Shown here: piece by piece, positions 36,644 through 45,745 of the stretch | Position numbering within the stretch: the first letter of the stretch is position 1 | Layout of the letters: every line of letters starts with the position of its first letter | Source of the DNA: Teredinibacter sp. KSP-S5-2 | GTDB taxonomy: Bacteria > Pseudomonadota > Gammaproteobacteria > Pseudomonadales > Cellvibrionaceae | Direction: 5' to 3' | DNA: 64,000 nucleotides | Assembly (NCBI RefSeq): GCF_032773895.1 | Contig: NZ_CP120416.1 | Span: 4,121,001 to 4,185,000, forward strand | Made by a program: the position numbers and the translations under genes | Notes under the pieces: generated by a model | Database searches by the model: none | The model's input: the letters and a program-made list of their open reading frames with translations, nothing else | Told to the model about the DNA's origin: nothing

Positions 36644-37735
36644 ATGACAACCTCAACTACACCCAAAACACAAATGGACTATAAACTTGTTCTGGACTCT
36701 CTGATGACCGCAGTGATCGTGGTGGACGACAACCTCCGCATCTATCACCTGAATGCATCCGCAGAGTTTCTATTTGGCTTAAGCTGTGACCAAATGCAGG
36801 GTCGACACATACACGACTGCTTTTCAGCTAAGGATGGCACTCCCAACTCATTGCAACACGCATTGCGCGAAAACCTCAATTTCACCAAGCGCAAGGCGCA
36901 ATGGACACTGCATAATCAACAAAAAATTACAGTCGACTACTCCGTTTCCCCCAGCCCGGAAACCGGCAACATTATCATTGAGGTTCAGCCTCAAGACAGG
37001 CTCATGAAAATTAGCCGAGAGGAAGCCTTGTTATCCTACCGGGAGACATCCCGCAACCTCGCACGCAGCCTGGCACATGAAATCAAAAACCCTCTCGGGG
37101 GTATACGGGGGGCAGCACAACTGCTCAGTAAAGAATTCAATGACAGTGAGCTTTGTGAATACACCAGAGTCATCATCGACGAAACCGATCGTCTGCGGAA
37201 CTTAGTCGACAGACTGCTGGGACCCAACAAGCCCAGTCAAAAAGCATTACTGAATATTCACTCGGTGCTTGAACATGTCGCCACAATTATTCGGGCAGAA
37301 AGTAAAAATCAGATAGAAGTAAAACGGGATTACGACCCCAGTATTCCAGAATTACTGGGTGACCAGGAGCAACTGATTCAAGCGGTTTTAAATATTGCCC
37401 GCAACGCCATGCAGGCACTACAGGAACTAGAAGACGAAACAGCCCCCTGTATAACCCTGAGTACCCGTATCCAACGCCAATACACCATTGGTAAAACCTA
37501 TTACCCGCTGGTTGTACGAATAGGTATAGAAGACAACGGCCCCGGCATTCCCGAATCGATTATTGATGACATATTTCTTCCCATGATCAGCGGGCGAGCG
37601 TCAGGAACCGGTCTGGGCTTATCCATCGCACAGAATTTAATAGGTCAACATAACGGCCTCATCGAATACCAAAACAAAACTCACGCAACTGAATTTGTGA
37701 TTTATATCCCCTTAAGGACACATGATGACTTCTAA
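36644..37735 (+). CDS. ntrB: Nitrogen sensor histidine kinase NtrB (GlnL)
   Basis: 363 residues, cytoplasmic. The N-terminal PAS domain is about 12-120 (VIVVDDNLRIYHLNASAEFLFG). The dimerisation helix has the phosphorylated histidine H145 in RSLAHEIKNPLGGIRGAAQLL. The HATPase domain has the N box NIARNAMQAL, G1 IEDNGPGIP and G2 SGTGLGLSIAQNL. All needed residues are present. NtrB phosphorylates NtrC when nitrogen is limiting and, with PII, dephosphorylates it in excess. The 3' end overlaps ntrC by 14 bp, indicating translational coupling. A perfect NtrC site precedes it. Confidence 0.96.
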   Translation: MTTSTTPKTQMDYKLVLDSLMTAVIVVDDNLRIYHLNASAEFLFGLSCDQMQGRHIHDCFSAKDGTPNSLQHALRENLNFTKRKAQWTLHNQQKITVDYSVSPSPETGNIIIEVQPQDRLMKISREEALLSYRETSRNLARSLAHEIKNPLGGIRGAAQLLSKEFNDSELCEYTRVIIDETDRLRNLVDRLLGPNKPSQKALLNIHSVLEHVATIIRAESKNQIEVKRDYDPSIPELLGDQEQLIQAVLNIARNAMQALQELEDETAPCITLSTRIQRQYTIGKTYYPLVVRIGIEDNGPGIPESIIDDIFLPMISGRASGTGLGLSIAQNLIGQHNGLIEYQNKTHATEFVIYIPLRTHDDF

Positions 37736-39128
37736 TCTTGTTTGGATCATAGATGACGATAAATCCATTCGCTGGGTACTGGACAAGGCGCTTTCTCAAG
37801 CACAAATATCCACCCGATGTTTTGAAAATGGCGAAGATGCGCTCGATGAATTGGAGAGCAATCCTCCACAAGCGGTACTGTGCGATGTCCGAATGCCAGG
37901 TATAGACGGCTTATCTCTGCTGGCCAAAATGCAGGAATCATACCCACAGTTACCCGTTATTATTATGACTGCCCACTCTGATTTAGATAGCGCTGTTTCG
38001 GCCTATCAGGGAGGTGCTTTTGAATATCTACCAAAACCCTTTGATATAGAAGAAGCCGTCGATGTTACCCAGCGAGCCCTGGCGCAAGCGGCACAAAACA
38101 GTCAAAGCCCAATTGAACCGGCACCGTCCATTAATGCTGAAATTATTGGTGAAGCGCCAGCGATGCAGGAAGTGTTTCGTGCAATCGGTCGACTGTCCCA
38201 ATCCAACATTACGGTGTTAATAAATGGCGCTTCAGGAACCGGGAAAGAGTTGGTAGCCAAAGCCCTGCACCGACACAGCCCGAGAAAAAACGAGCCTTTT
38301 ATTGCATTAAACATGGCCGCCATCCCTAAAGACTTGATTGAATCAGAATTATTCGGCCACGAAAAAGGCGCGTTTACAGGTGCCGCCAGTCAACGCCAAG
38401 GCCGTTTTTTACAAGCCGATAAAGGAACTCTTTTTCTGGATGAAATCGGCGATATGCCCGCCGATGCGCAAACTCGTTTATTACGGGTTCTGGCCGACGG
38501 TGAATTTTATCGCGTCGGTGGCCACACCCCCACCCGGGCGGACGTCAGAGTCATAGCTGCGACCCATCAAAACCTGGAAAAACTGGTAGCCGAAGGGCGT
38601 TTTCGCGAAGACTTATTTCACCGACTCAATGTTATTCGCATTCATATTCCCTCGCTGAGCGAAAGACGCGAAGACATTCCACAACTAGCAAAACATTTTT
38701 TACGTAAGGCCGCCGCAGAGCTGGCGGTTGAACACAAAGTTCTTGCAGAAGAAACCATCTCCTATATTCGTCAATTACCCTGGCCGGGCAATGTAAGACA
38801 GCTCGAAAACGCCTGCCGCTGGCTCACAGTTATGGCCTCCGGCAGGGAAGTAAAAATTTCTGATTTACCACCGGAACTGATTCAAAACGAAAAAGCCGAT
38901 ATCAACACCAGTGCGGAGTGGTTTAAGGCTTTGGAAATATGGGCCAAACAGGAACTGGAAAACGGCCAGACAGACATACTAAAACAAGCTTCACCACGAT
39001 TTGAAAAAACGCTCATCGAAGTTGCTTTACGGCACACACGCGGCAGAAAACGTGACGCAGCAGAACTGCTGGGCTGGGGAAGAAATACACTCACCAGAAA
39101 ATTGAAAGAACTGAAAATTACGGCATAA
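37722..39128 (+). CDS. ntrC: Nitrogen response regulator NtrC (sigma-54 activator)
   Basis: 468 residues. The receiver domain has the phospho-acceptor D55 in AVLCDVRMPG (D54 if the second ATG is used). The AAA+ domain has Walker A GASGTGKELVAKALH, the sigma-54-contacting loop GAFTGA in HEKGAFTGAASQRQ, and Walker B TLFLDEIGDMP. The Fis-like helix-turn-helix is RDAAELLGWGRNTLTRKLKEL at the C-terminus. Complete. It should bind the dyads found upstream of glnA (29280, 29311) and ntrB (36522). Two adjacent ATG codons overlap the end of ntrB. Confidence 0.97.
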   Translation: MMTSNLVWIIDDDKSIRWVLDKALSQAQISTRCFENGEDALDELESNPPQAVLCDVRMPGIDGLSLLAKMQESYPQLPVIIMTAHSDLDSAVSAYQGGAFEYLPKPFDIEEAVDVTQRALAQAAQNSQSPIEPAPSINAEIIGEAPAMQEVFRAIGRLSQSNITVLINGASGTGKELVAKALHRHSPRKNEPFIALNMAAIPKDLIESELFGHEKGAFTGAASQRQGRFLQADKGTLFLDEIGDMPADAQTRLLRVLADGEFYRVGGHTPTRADVRVIAATHQNLEKLVAEGRFREDLFHRLNVIRIHIPSLSERREDIPQLAKHFLRKAAAELAVEHKVLAEETISYIRQLPWPGNVRQLENACRWLTVMASGREVKISDLPPELIQNEKADINTSAEWFKALEIWAKQELENGQTDILKQASPRFEKTLIEVALRHTRGRKRDAAELLGWGRNTLTRKLKELKITA

Positions 39129-39195
39129 CCAGTCTATAAAAGCTGATCACTGACAAACGAGCACCTTTCGGTGCTCATCCAGCTATAGGCGACAA

Positions 39196-39666
39196 TTACC
39201 AGCAGTAACGTCTCGCAACAGAGTTGCGGATCTCGTGACCGTTATAGCGCTCAATCCAATAGCAATCTCCCCAACGATCCTGATAGTAGTAACCACGTTT
39301 TACAGGTCTTCGGCGCTTATGGTCACAATATTGGTTGTGGCTGTGTCCCCAGTGACTGGAAACGGTGGCACCAATAAGGATATCCCTCGCCAAATCATGG
39401 CCATCATAATGATGATGACCATGGCGACGACTTTCTCGCCGATGCTCCGTTCGGTGTTCTCGACGTGTTTCCTGACGGCGATGCGAACGATGCTCCGAGT
39501 CCCTGCGTCGCTCAACCCGTCTGTCACCTCGATGCTCACTTCGACTGCCATCAAATCCTCGAATATCTGGTCGAGTTTTTTCCGAAGCTTCAGCACTTCC
39601 CCACACCATCAACACTGAAGTGAGCGCAACTGAAGCGATCAGTAAACGGTTTCTTTTGAGTCTCAT
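39196..39666 (-). CDS. Secreted Arg/His-rich protein, unknown
   Basis: 156 residues from the ATG at 39666, with GGGAGG about 9 bases upstream; an upstream start would overlap that site. The signal peptide is RLLIASVALTSVLMVWGSAEA. Residues about 25-90 are extremely rich in Arg, His, Glu and Ser, including HRRESRRHGHHHYDGHD. The C-terminal part is a compact Cys/Trp/Tyr-rich segment (YYYQDRWGDCYWIERYNG, ending VARRYCW) with three cysteines overall. The histidine-rich stretch may bind metal ions, and the overall layout recalls RcnB-like and other small periplasmic proteins. I do not recognise the family. Confidence 0.65.
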   Translation of the reverse strand: MRLKRNRLLIASVALTSVLMVWGSAEASEKTRPDIRGFDGSRSEHRGDRRVERRRDSEHRSHRRQETRREHRTEHRRESRRHGHHHYDGHDLARDILIGATVSSHWGHSHNQYCDHKRRRPVKRGYYYQDRWGDCYWIERYNGHEIRNSVARRYCW

Positions 39667-39723
39667 GGTTCCAACCTCCCGGCGTTTCACTTTTAGAGGT
39701 AGATTAAATGACCGAGACTGAAT

Positions 39724-41082
39724 CTATGCTGAACCAGAATGAACCGTGGAGGGAAACAGAACGTGAAATGAAAGACCACCTGGCGTATTGGATTCGACCT
39801 TCAGCTGTCCACCATGCTTTTGGATAAGGTTATTCGCGATAGCCAGGCCTAACGCTGCAACAGGCCGTTCCGGGTCACCTTCTGCAATCCTGCGACTGTC
39901 AACGGAAAGCATCCCCCGCACGGTTTCAACCTGCATCACATCATGATCATTGCCAATCTCCAACTCTGCCCAATGACCATCATCGATAACAGAAAGAGTA
40001 ACAAACATCTTGCTACAATCCTTGTGAACACAATACGTGAGCAAATTTCGAAACGCCTGCAACACTCTACCCACATCACCAACAATAAAAAACGGCATAT
40101 CACATTCAAGCTCGACATCCACACCGTCAGGCAACTCCGAAACACAAAACAACTCCACCGCTTCACGCACAACATCAGCAATATTTACTTGCTGTTTATG
40201 TAATTCGAAATCACTGGATTCCACATCAGCGAGCTCCAATAATTCGTTGACCAACAAATGAAGGGCTTTGCCATTGTTGAATATAACTTCAATTGCCGCC
40301 AGATCTTTCTCTGACAAACTATCAGACTTTCGCAGCAGTCTTTTTGAGAAGCCAATAATGCTATTCAAAGGCGTACGCAACTCATGACTCATATTCGCCA
40401 AGAACCGAGATTTCGCTAAATTCGACAGCACAGCTTTCGCTTCTGCAGTTTTCCGTTCTTTTATTTCTTCACTTATTGTTACCAACTGTTTTTCAATACG
40501 CCGATCATATCGAGCAAACTGCATTAAAAAACCAAGAATAAGGGTAGGTAATATCACCACTTGACCAATGACATGAAACTGCATTTGAGTGATGCGGGAT
40601 GAAACTGGTGTTAAGTCTTTCCAGTGAACGCCATTGGCCTCCGCAATTACCAGTATCACTACCAATAGCACGGTCAACAAAGACCAGAACTTACACGCTC
40701 TAACGCCACCGACAAGCCCCGCCATCGGGGAAATAACTAGCAACCAGCCAGTGGAAACCTGATAAATACCGCCATTGGTTGTAATAGCTAATAAAACACT
40801 GGTCACAACAGAAAAAAGCAAAAAAAATGCAGCCCAATCTAACCAACGAAGATGAAGCATCAAAAATGTAGCAATCGCCGCCATTAGAGAAATACCTATC
40901 ACTAATTGACGAATAAAAATCTGATCAACTATCGCCTTGGCAAAAAAAAGACACTGAATAAACATCACAACTAACAGGATAAAACGAATAATCCGCCTTC
41001 TGCGCGAAAACAGTTCAATCTCAAACCTCGCATCAATGGCGACCTCCGTTTTGTTTTCGCTATGCTTTAATGTATCAGACAA
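39724..41082 (-). CDS. Membrane histidine kinase with degenerate ATPase domain
   Basis: 452 residues, TTG start with GAGAGA upstream. About six membrane segments (residues 30-190) form the sensor. HisKA follows, with H233 in FLANMSHELRTPLNSIIGFS. The HATPase domain appears decayed: the N box reads FRNLLTYCVH in place of the usual NLxxNAxKF, and no DxGxG (G1) motif is present (EIGNDHDVMQ in its place). A GLAIANNLIQKHGG G2-like segment remains. It may therefore transfer phosphate poorly or act as a phosphatase or scaffold. No response regulator is adjacent, so it is an orphan. Confidence 0.8.
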   Translation of the reverse strand: MSDTLKHSENKTEVAIDARFEIELFSRRRRIIRFILLVVMFIQCLFFAKAIVDQIFIRQLVIGISLMAAIATFLMLHLRWLDWAAFFLLFSVVTSVLLAITTNGGIYQVSTGWLLVISPMAGLVGGVRACKFWSLLTVLLVVILVIAEANGVHWKDLTPVSSRITQMQFHVIGQVVILPTLILGFLMQFARYDRRIEKQLVTISEEIKERKTAEAKAVLSNLAKSRFLANMSHELRTPLNSIIGFSKRLLRKSDSLSEKDLAAIEVIFNNGKALHLLVNELLELADVESSDFELHKQQVNIADVVREAVELFCVSELPDGVDVELECDMPFFIVGDVGRVLQAFRNLLTYCVHKDCSKMFVTLSVIDDGHWAELEIGNDHDVMQVETVRGMLSVDSRRIAEGDPERPVAALGLAIANNLIQKHGGQLKVESNTPGGLSFHVLFPSTVHSGSA

Positions 41083-41319
41083 AAGTCTCTCACTTTAAAT
41101 ACTTGCTACTCTAGCTCCAGTATAGGTGGTGAGCCTTTATCTTGTAGGGATGCGAAATAAGAACAGATCGCCTCGCCAGCAGAGCTCAATAAACAAAAGA
41201 AATAGCCGTCTTTTCCAGCGCCAGTCAGGCGAAAAGCCTATTCACAAGCTATTATTGGTGATGCACAAAGGCTATTTAAATAACCAGGCAATAGAGAAAA
41301 ACGAGATTTGGTTCCACTG

Positions 41320-41778
41320 ATGCAGAAGCAAATCTACATTAACAATACTGAACATCTCAGAGACTTCATTCAACTCAATGAAGATTGGATAAAAAAGCAT
41401 TATGCTCTAGAAGATGTCGACCGAAGGCTAGCGGCCAACCCGGCAAAAATTATAAACCGGGGGGGCTATGTTATTACTATGACGCTTAATAATACGGTCA
41501 TCGGTTGCTGCGCACTCATCAAGCACAGCCACGGAATATTCGAAATCGCAAGAATGACAGTTGCAGAAGAACACCAAAGCCGTGGCTATGGGCAGGAGCT
41601 TCTTTCATACGCTCTCCATAAACTCAAGGAGCTTGGCGAGCATCGAACATTTCTCCTGACCAACATCGAACAAAAAACTGCAATAGCCCTATACAAAAAG
41701 AATGGTTTTAAAGTTATCAGTTATGAACAGCACCCCATATATGCCCGCTGCAATATGGTTATGGAACACTGGCTTTAG
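41320..41778 (+). CDS. GNAT-family N-acetyltransferase
   Basis: 152 residues from the ATG at 41320 (a TTG four codons earlier is possible; neither has a strong ribosome binding site). The GNAT core is visible: VIGCCALIKHSHGIFEIARMTV, the acetyl-CoA pyrophosphate loop QSRGYGQELL, and the C-terminal ALYKKNGFKVI. It would transfer an acetyl group to an amine; the substrate is unknown. The 3' end overlaps the convergent binding-protein gene by 20 bp. Confidence 0.82.
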   Translation: MQKQIYINNTEHLRDFIQLNEDWIKKHYALEDVDRRLAANPAKIINRGGYVITMTLNNTVIGCCALIKHSHGIFEIARMTVAEEHQSRGYGQELLSYALHKLKELGEHRTFLLTNIEQKTAIALYKKNGFKVISYEQHPIYARCNMVMEHWL

Positions 41779-42730
41779 TAGTCATATTCATATGATATTC
41801 AAGAGATTTCCAGCTAGCGGCCTTTTGATTAAAGAAACCCGATTCGATATAAGCCTTGCGTATTTGCCCCTTCTCACGTAAAGCCTCAATCCCTTTTTCC
41901 AAAGCCTGATATACCATCTCACCATCCTTATGCGCTTTGCTGACTATCCAATGCCGACTTCCAGGAAACATCACTTTAATACCGGGAATGGGAATCAGCA
42001 CACCACCATCCCAACTATGCTCGTAGTTTTCGTTGGACGAAAAAGCCGATAACACCACATCCGCCCTTTGCCTTTTTACCATTCGCAACATCGAAGTAAA
42101 GGCTTCAGCGTAATACACCTTGTCAAAACCAATTGCATGAATTACATCGACATCACTTTGCCAATTCGGGTTGGTGACGATGGAAAGCTTACGAATCTGC
42201 TCAATTGTCCGGGCCTTAAGTGCTTTTTTGTTATCAGGATGCGTGTAAAGGCCAACATAAAACTCTCCTGGCCGAACCAGAGGTTGGGTAACGTACAACT
42301 CATCTTCCCGGTCTTTTACATCCGACAGCCAAATACTCTCGCCCATCATGACGTAGCGCCCTTTGACCATGGAATCGATATACCGCTGATGCCCTGAATT
42401 GACATAGGGAACATAATCAATGGCGTTATCCAGCCCCCCAAAGTGCAAAGCCTGGACCACCAATGTCAGCTCAGCACTTTCCCGAAAAGCCCCCTGACCG
42501 CCAAAGTAGTTGATAGCAAGTGGATCTCGTCCAGCCCGAAATGTATTAAATAAGTTTATTACCCCACTGGGAGCCATCACCGTGAGAGGATGAGTATCTG
42601 GAGCCCCTCTGGAAAAAGCATGAAGTGCGTTTACAGAAACAACTTGATTAGAACCCGCAAAAGCCAGATTCACACTCAGTAAACCACCCAATAAGAGGGT
42701 GAATAGTCTAATAAGGACACGCTGGTACAT
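41759..42730 (-). CDS. Periplasmic solute-binding-like protein (SBP_bac_3 type)
   Basis: 323 residues with the signal peptide LLGGLLSVNLAFA-GSN. The fold pattern is that of a family-3 extracellular solute-binding protein: a two-lobed domain with AVVLSAFSSNEN-like hinge segments and EKGIEALREKGQIRKAYIESGFF at the end. No ABC permease or ATPase genes are adjacent, so it may be an orphan receptor or act with a distant transporter or sensor. The orphan histidine kinase upstream at 39724 lies on the same strand, about 680 bp beyond the GNAT gene, but coupling is speculative. Confidence 0.72.
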   Translation of the reverse strand: MYQRVLIRLFTLLLGGLLSVNLAFAGSNQVVSVNALHAFSRGAPDTHPLTVMAPSGVINLFNTFRAGRDPLAINYFGGQGAFRESAELTLVVQALHFGGLDNAIDYVPYVNSGHQRYIDSMVKGRYVMMGESIWLSDVKDREDELYVTQPLVRPGEFYVGLYTHPDNKKALKARTIEQIRKLSIVTNPNWQSDVDVIHAIGFDKVYYAEAFTSMLRMVKRQRADVVLSAFSSNENYEHSWDGGVLIPIPGIKVMFPGSRHWIVSKAHKDGEMVYQALEKGIEALREKGQIRKAYIESGFFNQKAASWKSLEYHMNMTTKASVP

Positions 42731-42829
42731 TAAATCGCATCAGAATATGTAAAGTACAAGAGAACGAGGCTCGTCTAACACCTCCAACTAACAATTAGAC
42801 AACTGACTGGAAGTATCATTACTTTGAAA

Positions 42830-43753
42830 TTATAGTCTCCTTTCAACAAACTGCTTTTCGTGTCGCTCCAAACCATCAACAAACCAACGTAGAGCCTTCC
42901 CGGTATTCCCCTTTTTCCACGCTCCGTAAATAGGCGTGGGATCGAGATCAAGGTCAATATTAAGCGGCACAAGCAGCCCCTCCGCTAACTCTGCCGTTAT
43001 ACGGTGATGGGGTAAGAAACCCACTCCCAACCCATTAATCTGCGCATCGATTTTATGCTTGAGGGAAGGCACCGACAGCACACTCTCCCGAGCAAACACC
43101 CGCTTGCTGACCGGTGCATAACTGACGGAGGAATCGCGTACCACCACCGCCCGATAGGATTCAATATCCTCTTTTGTTAACAGACCTGTTTGCTTATGCA
43201 ACTCAACCAAAGGATGATCAGGCGATACAACAAACACAAACTGAACCCGGTCAATCTCTTTCACACAGACATTTGAAGAAGCCGGTACCGGATCAGAGGC
43301 CCCCACCACCAAATCAGCCTGCCCCTCCAGTAAAAGCTCCCAGCTGCCACCCAACACGCCTTCCTGAATCTGAACCTCAACCTGCTGGCCAACTTCGTGA
43401 TAAAACTCTCTAAGTAACGTATAGATGGGCTGTGGATCCAGTATGGTGTCCACTACGACAGTGAGTTGCGACTCCCATCCCTTCTCGACTTGTCGGGTCA
43501 TCTCCGCCAAGCGCTGCGTCGCCTGAAGAATTTCACGCCCCTGCTCCAGTAAAACCATACCAGCCGGTGTTAACACCGAGCGACGCCCTTCTTTACGGAA
43601 CAACACAACCCCCAATTGCTCCTCCAACTTACTCACGGTATAGGTCACAGACGAGGGCACCCGGTACAACGCACTCGCCGCCGCCGCAAAACTGCCCTTG
43701 CTGGCAATAGCATCAACCACCTCTAAAGCATCTATCGTAATCGGACTGGACAC
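42830..43753 (-). CDS. LysR-type regulator, YhaJ-like
   Basis: 307 residues from the GTG at 43753, with GAGG six bases upstream; two TTG codons further upstream give a longer but less likely start. The winged helix spans residues 1-60: ITIDALEVVDAIASKGSFAAAASAL then RVPSSVTYTVSKLEEQLGVVLF, close to E. coli YhaJ. The effector domain looks complete. It is divergent from a glutathionyl-hydroquinone reductase and a pirin gene; YhaJ in E. coli responds to quinones and nitroaromatics. The intergenic region carries a perfect 17-bp palindrome that is a good operator candidate. Confidence 0.85.
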   Translation of the reverse strand: MSSPITIDALEVVDAIASKGSFAAAASALYRVPSSVTYTVSKLEEQLGVVLFRKEGRRSVLTPAGMVLLEQGREILQATQRLAEMTRQVEKGWESQLTVVVDTILDPQPIYTLLREFYHEVGQQVEVQIQEGVLGGSWELLLEGQADLVVGASDPVPASSNVCVKEIDRVQFVFVVSPDHPLVELHKQTGLLTKEDIESYRAVVVRDSSVSYAPVSKRVFARESVLSVPSLKHKIDAQINGLGVGFLPHHRITAELAEGLLVPLNIDLDLDPTPIYGAWKKGNTGKALRWFVDGLERHEKQFVERRL

Positions 43754-43780
43754 AGAGCACCTCGTCAACAACGTTCAATC

Positions 43781-43797
43781 ATTCAAATTATTTGAAT
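43781..43797. promoter_or_regulatory. LysR-type operator palindrome
   Basis: ATTCAAAT-T-ATTTGAAT, a perfect palindrome containing the LysR box T-N11-A, located 28 bp upstream of the regulator start and 118 bp before the reductase gene. Confidence 0.65.
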
Positions 43798-43914
43798 AAA
43801 TCTATCAAATATCATTGATTTTTTCTCTCAATCTCTCGATTTAATATGCAAAAAACAAACAATATTTATGAACAAAGTTTAGAAAAAGGCTGAATAGTCA
43901 GGAGATAGAGAATC

Positions 43915-44862
43915 ATGGGTTTATTAGTCAATGGCGAGTGGCAAGACAAATGGTACGACACCCAATCGACACAAGGAGAATTTGTCCGTCAAGATTCCCA
44001 GTTTCGTAATTGGATAGGCACCAGCGATTTTCCTGCGGAAAGTGGGCGCTACCACCTGTTCGTTTCCTACGCTTGCCCCTGGGCACACCGCACTCTTATT
44101 TTTCGCAAACTAAAGCAATTGGAAGAGCATATCAATGTCACGGTTGTCGCCCCACTGATGCTTGAACATGGATGGGAGTTGGCTGGCAACCAAGAAGAAA
44201 GCCCTCTACCAAATGCACAGTATCTGTATCAGATATACCAGGCAGCCCAAGCAGACTATAGCGGGCGAGTCACCGTTCCGGTGTTGTGGGATAAGCTCAA
44301 CAGCACCATTGTCAGCAACGAATCAGCAGAGATCATTCGGATGTTTAACTCCGCCTTCAACACGCTTACCGGAAACACAGAGGATTATTACCCTGCTGAC
44401 CTTCGCGAGGAAATCGACTGCATAAATGATCTGGTCTATCACACAGTGAACAATGGTGTGTATAAGTGCGGCTTTGCCACCACGCAGCAAGCCTACGAAA
44501 AAGCGTTTCGCACGCTGTTTAACACACTGGATAATTTGGACGCAAAGCTCGGTAAACAACGTTATTTGACAGGTAACAGACTGACGGAAGCCGACTGGCG
44601 ATTATTTACCACATTAATTCGATTTGATGCGGTGTACCACGGTCACTTTAAAACCAACCTGCGCCAGATCGAAAATTACCCGAATCTGTCAAATTATCTG
44701 AGGGAGCTATACCAGATACCCGGTATCGCGGGCACGGTGGATATGCAGCAAATCAAAGCACACTATTACGGCAGCCACACAACCATCAACCCGACGCATA
44801 TTATTCCAGCCGGGCCAGAACTTGATTTCAACCGACCCCACAACCGAGGGCAATTCTCATGA
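43915..44862 (+). CDS. Glutathionyl-hydroquinone reductase (YqjG/PcpF type)
   Basis: 315 residues of the omega-like GST family that reduces glutathionyl-hydroquinones. The active-site cysteine C54 lies in the diagnostic SYACPWAHRTLIF motif. The GST C-terminal domain is helical, with LTEADWRLFTTLIRFD and HGHFKTN-like family features. It is a cytoplasmic detoxification enzyme for quinones. Its stop codon overlaps the start of the pirin gene (ATGA), so the two are translationally coupled. A divergent YhaJ-like LysR is the probable activator. Confidence 0.92.
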   Translation: MGLLVNGEWQDKWYDTQSTQGEFVRQDSQFRNWIGTSDFPAESGRYHLFVSYACPWAHRTLIFRKLKQLEEHINVTVVAPLMLEHGWELAGNQEESPLPNAQYLYQIYQAAQADYSGRVTVPVLWDKLNSTIVSNESAEIIRMFNSAFNTLTGNTEDYYPADLREEIDCINDLVYHTVNNGVYKCGFATTQQAYEKAFRTLFNTLDNLDAKLGKQRYLTGNRLTEADWRLFTTLIRFDAVYHGHFKTNLRQIENYPNLSNYLRELYQIPGIAGTVDMQQIKAHYYGSHTTINPTHIIPAGPELDFNRPHNRGQFS

Positions 44863-45716
44863 AACAGCGCAATCTACAAACCCTTTACCAGGCACACCCA
44901 ACAAAAGATGGTGCGGGCGTTAAAATCTTGCGCACAGCAATACAAAGCAACCTACAAGCTTTCGACCCGTTTTTGTTGTTAGACGAAATCGTGTCCGATG
45001 ATGCCGACGACTATATGGCCGGCTTCCCTGAGCACCCACACAGAGGCTTTGAGACTGTCACTTATATGCAGGAAGGACGGATGAGACATCGGGACCATAT
45101 GGGGAACGAGCGTGTTCTTGAACCGGGAGCAGTGCAATGGATGACCGCCGGACGTGGCGTTATTCACTCCGAAATGCCCGAGCAAACCGAAGGTAAAATG
45201 CACGGCTTTCAACTGTGGCTAAATCTGCCAGCCAAAGAAAAAATGCAGCCGGCGGCATATAAAGAATTTTCCGCATCGGAGATTCCAATTGTAAATTTAG
45301 GCACACATAGTACGGTTAAAATTATTGCTGGAACGCTTTCCCTGGAACAGGATGCCGTATCAGGCCCAATACAAGGTAAATCGACACAACCGGATTTTTA
45401 TGATGTTCATGTTGCTGCCGGAGAAACCGTCACACTGCCACTCAAAGAAGAGAACACCGCACTGATTTACACGTTCGAAGGTAGATTACAAATTAGAGAA
45501 ACCGTGCGTACCGCTCAGCTTCTTCCCCACTCGATGGCCAAACTCAGCCAGGGAGACCATGTCATTCTGCATGCCGAAGAAGTTGGCGGCCGCGCCCTGA
45601 TTCTTTCGGGAAAACCCATAAAAGAACCCATAGTGAATTGGGGGCCATTTGTGATGAACACATCGGAAGAGATTGAGCAGGCCATCTACGATTACAATCA
45701 AGGAAACCTTGTATAA
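44859..45716 (+). CDS. Pirin family bicupin (YhaK/YhhW-like)
   Basis: 285 residues, bicupin. The N-terminal cupin carries metal ligands in FPEHPHRGFETVTYM and WMTAGRGVIHSEMPE. The C-terminal cupin is recognisable (VAAGETVTLPL, LILSGKPIKEPIVNWGPFVMNT). Pirins of this type bind iron and some, such as YhhW, have quercetin 2,3-dioxygenase activity; others act as redox sensors. The gene overlaps the reductase by 4 bp and is followed after 29 bp by a DUF924 gene. The set looks like a quinone/electrophile response operon. Confidence 0.92.
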   Translation: MKQRNLQTLYQAHPTKDGAGVKILRTAIQSNLQAFDPFLLLDEIVSDDADDYMAGFPEHPHRGFETVTYMQEGRMRHRDHMGNERVLEPGAVQWMTAGRGVIHSEMPEQTEGKMHGFQLWLNLPAKEKMQPAAYKEFSASEIPIVNLGTHSTVKIIAGTLSLEQDAVSGPIQGKSTQPDFYDVHVAAGETVTLPLKEENTALIYTFEGRLQIRETVRTAQLLPHSMAKLSQGDHVILHAEEVGGRALILSGKPIKEPIVNWGPFVMNTSEEIEQAIYDYNQGNLV

Positions 45717-45745
45717 ACCTTCAGCCTTGTAACGGAGCTGTGAGC

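Noticed and set aside
41126-41320. 64-codon ORF before the GNAT gene
   Set aside because: No ribosome binding site, no recognisable domain, composition not protein-like; it ends at the GNAT start.
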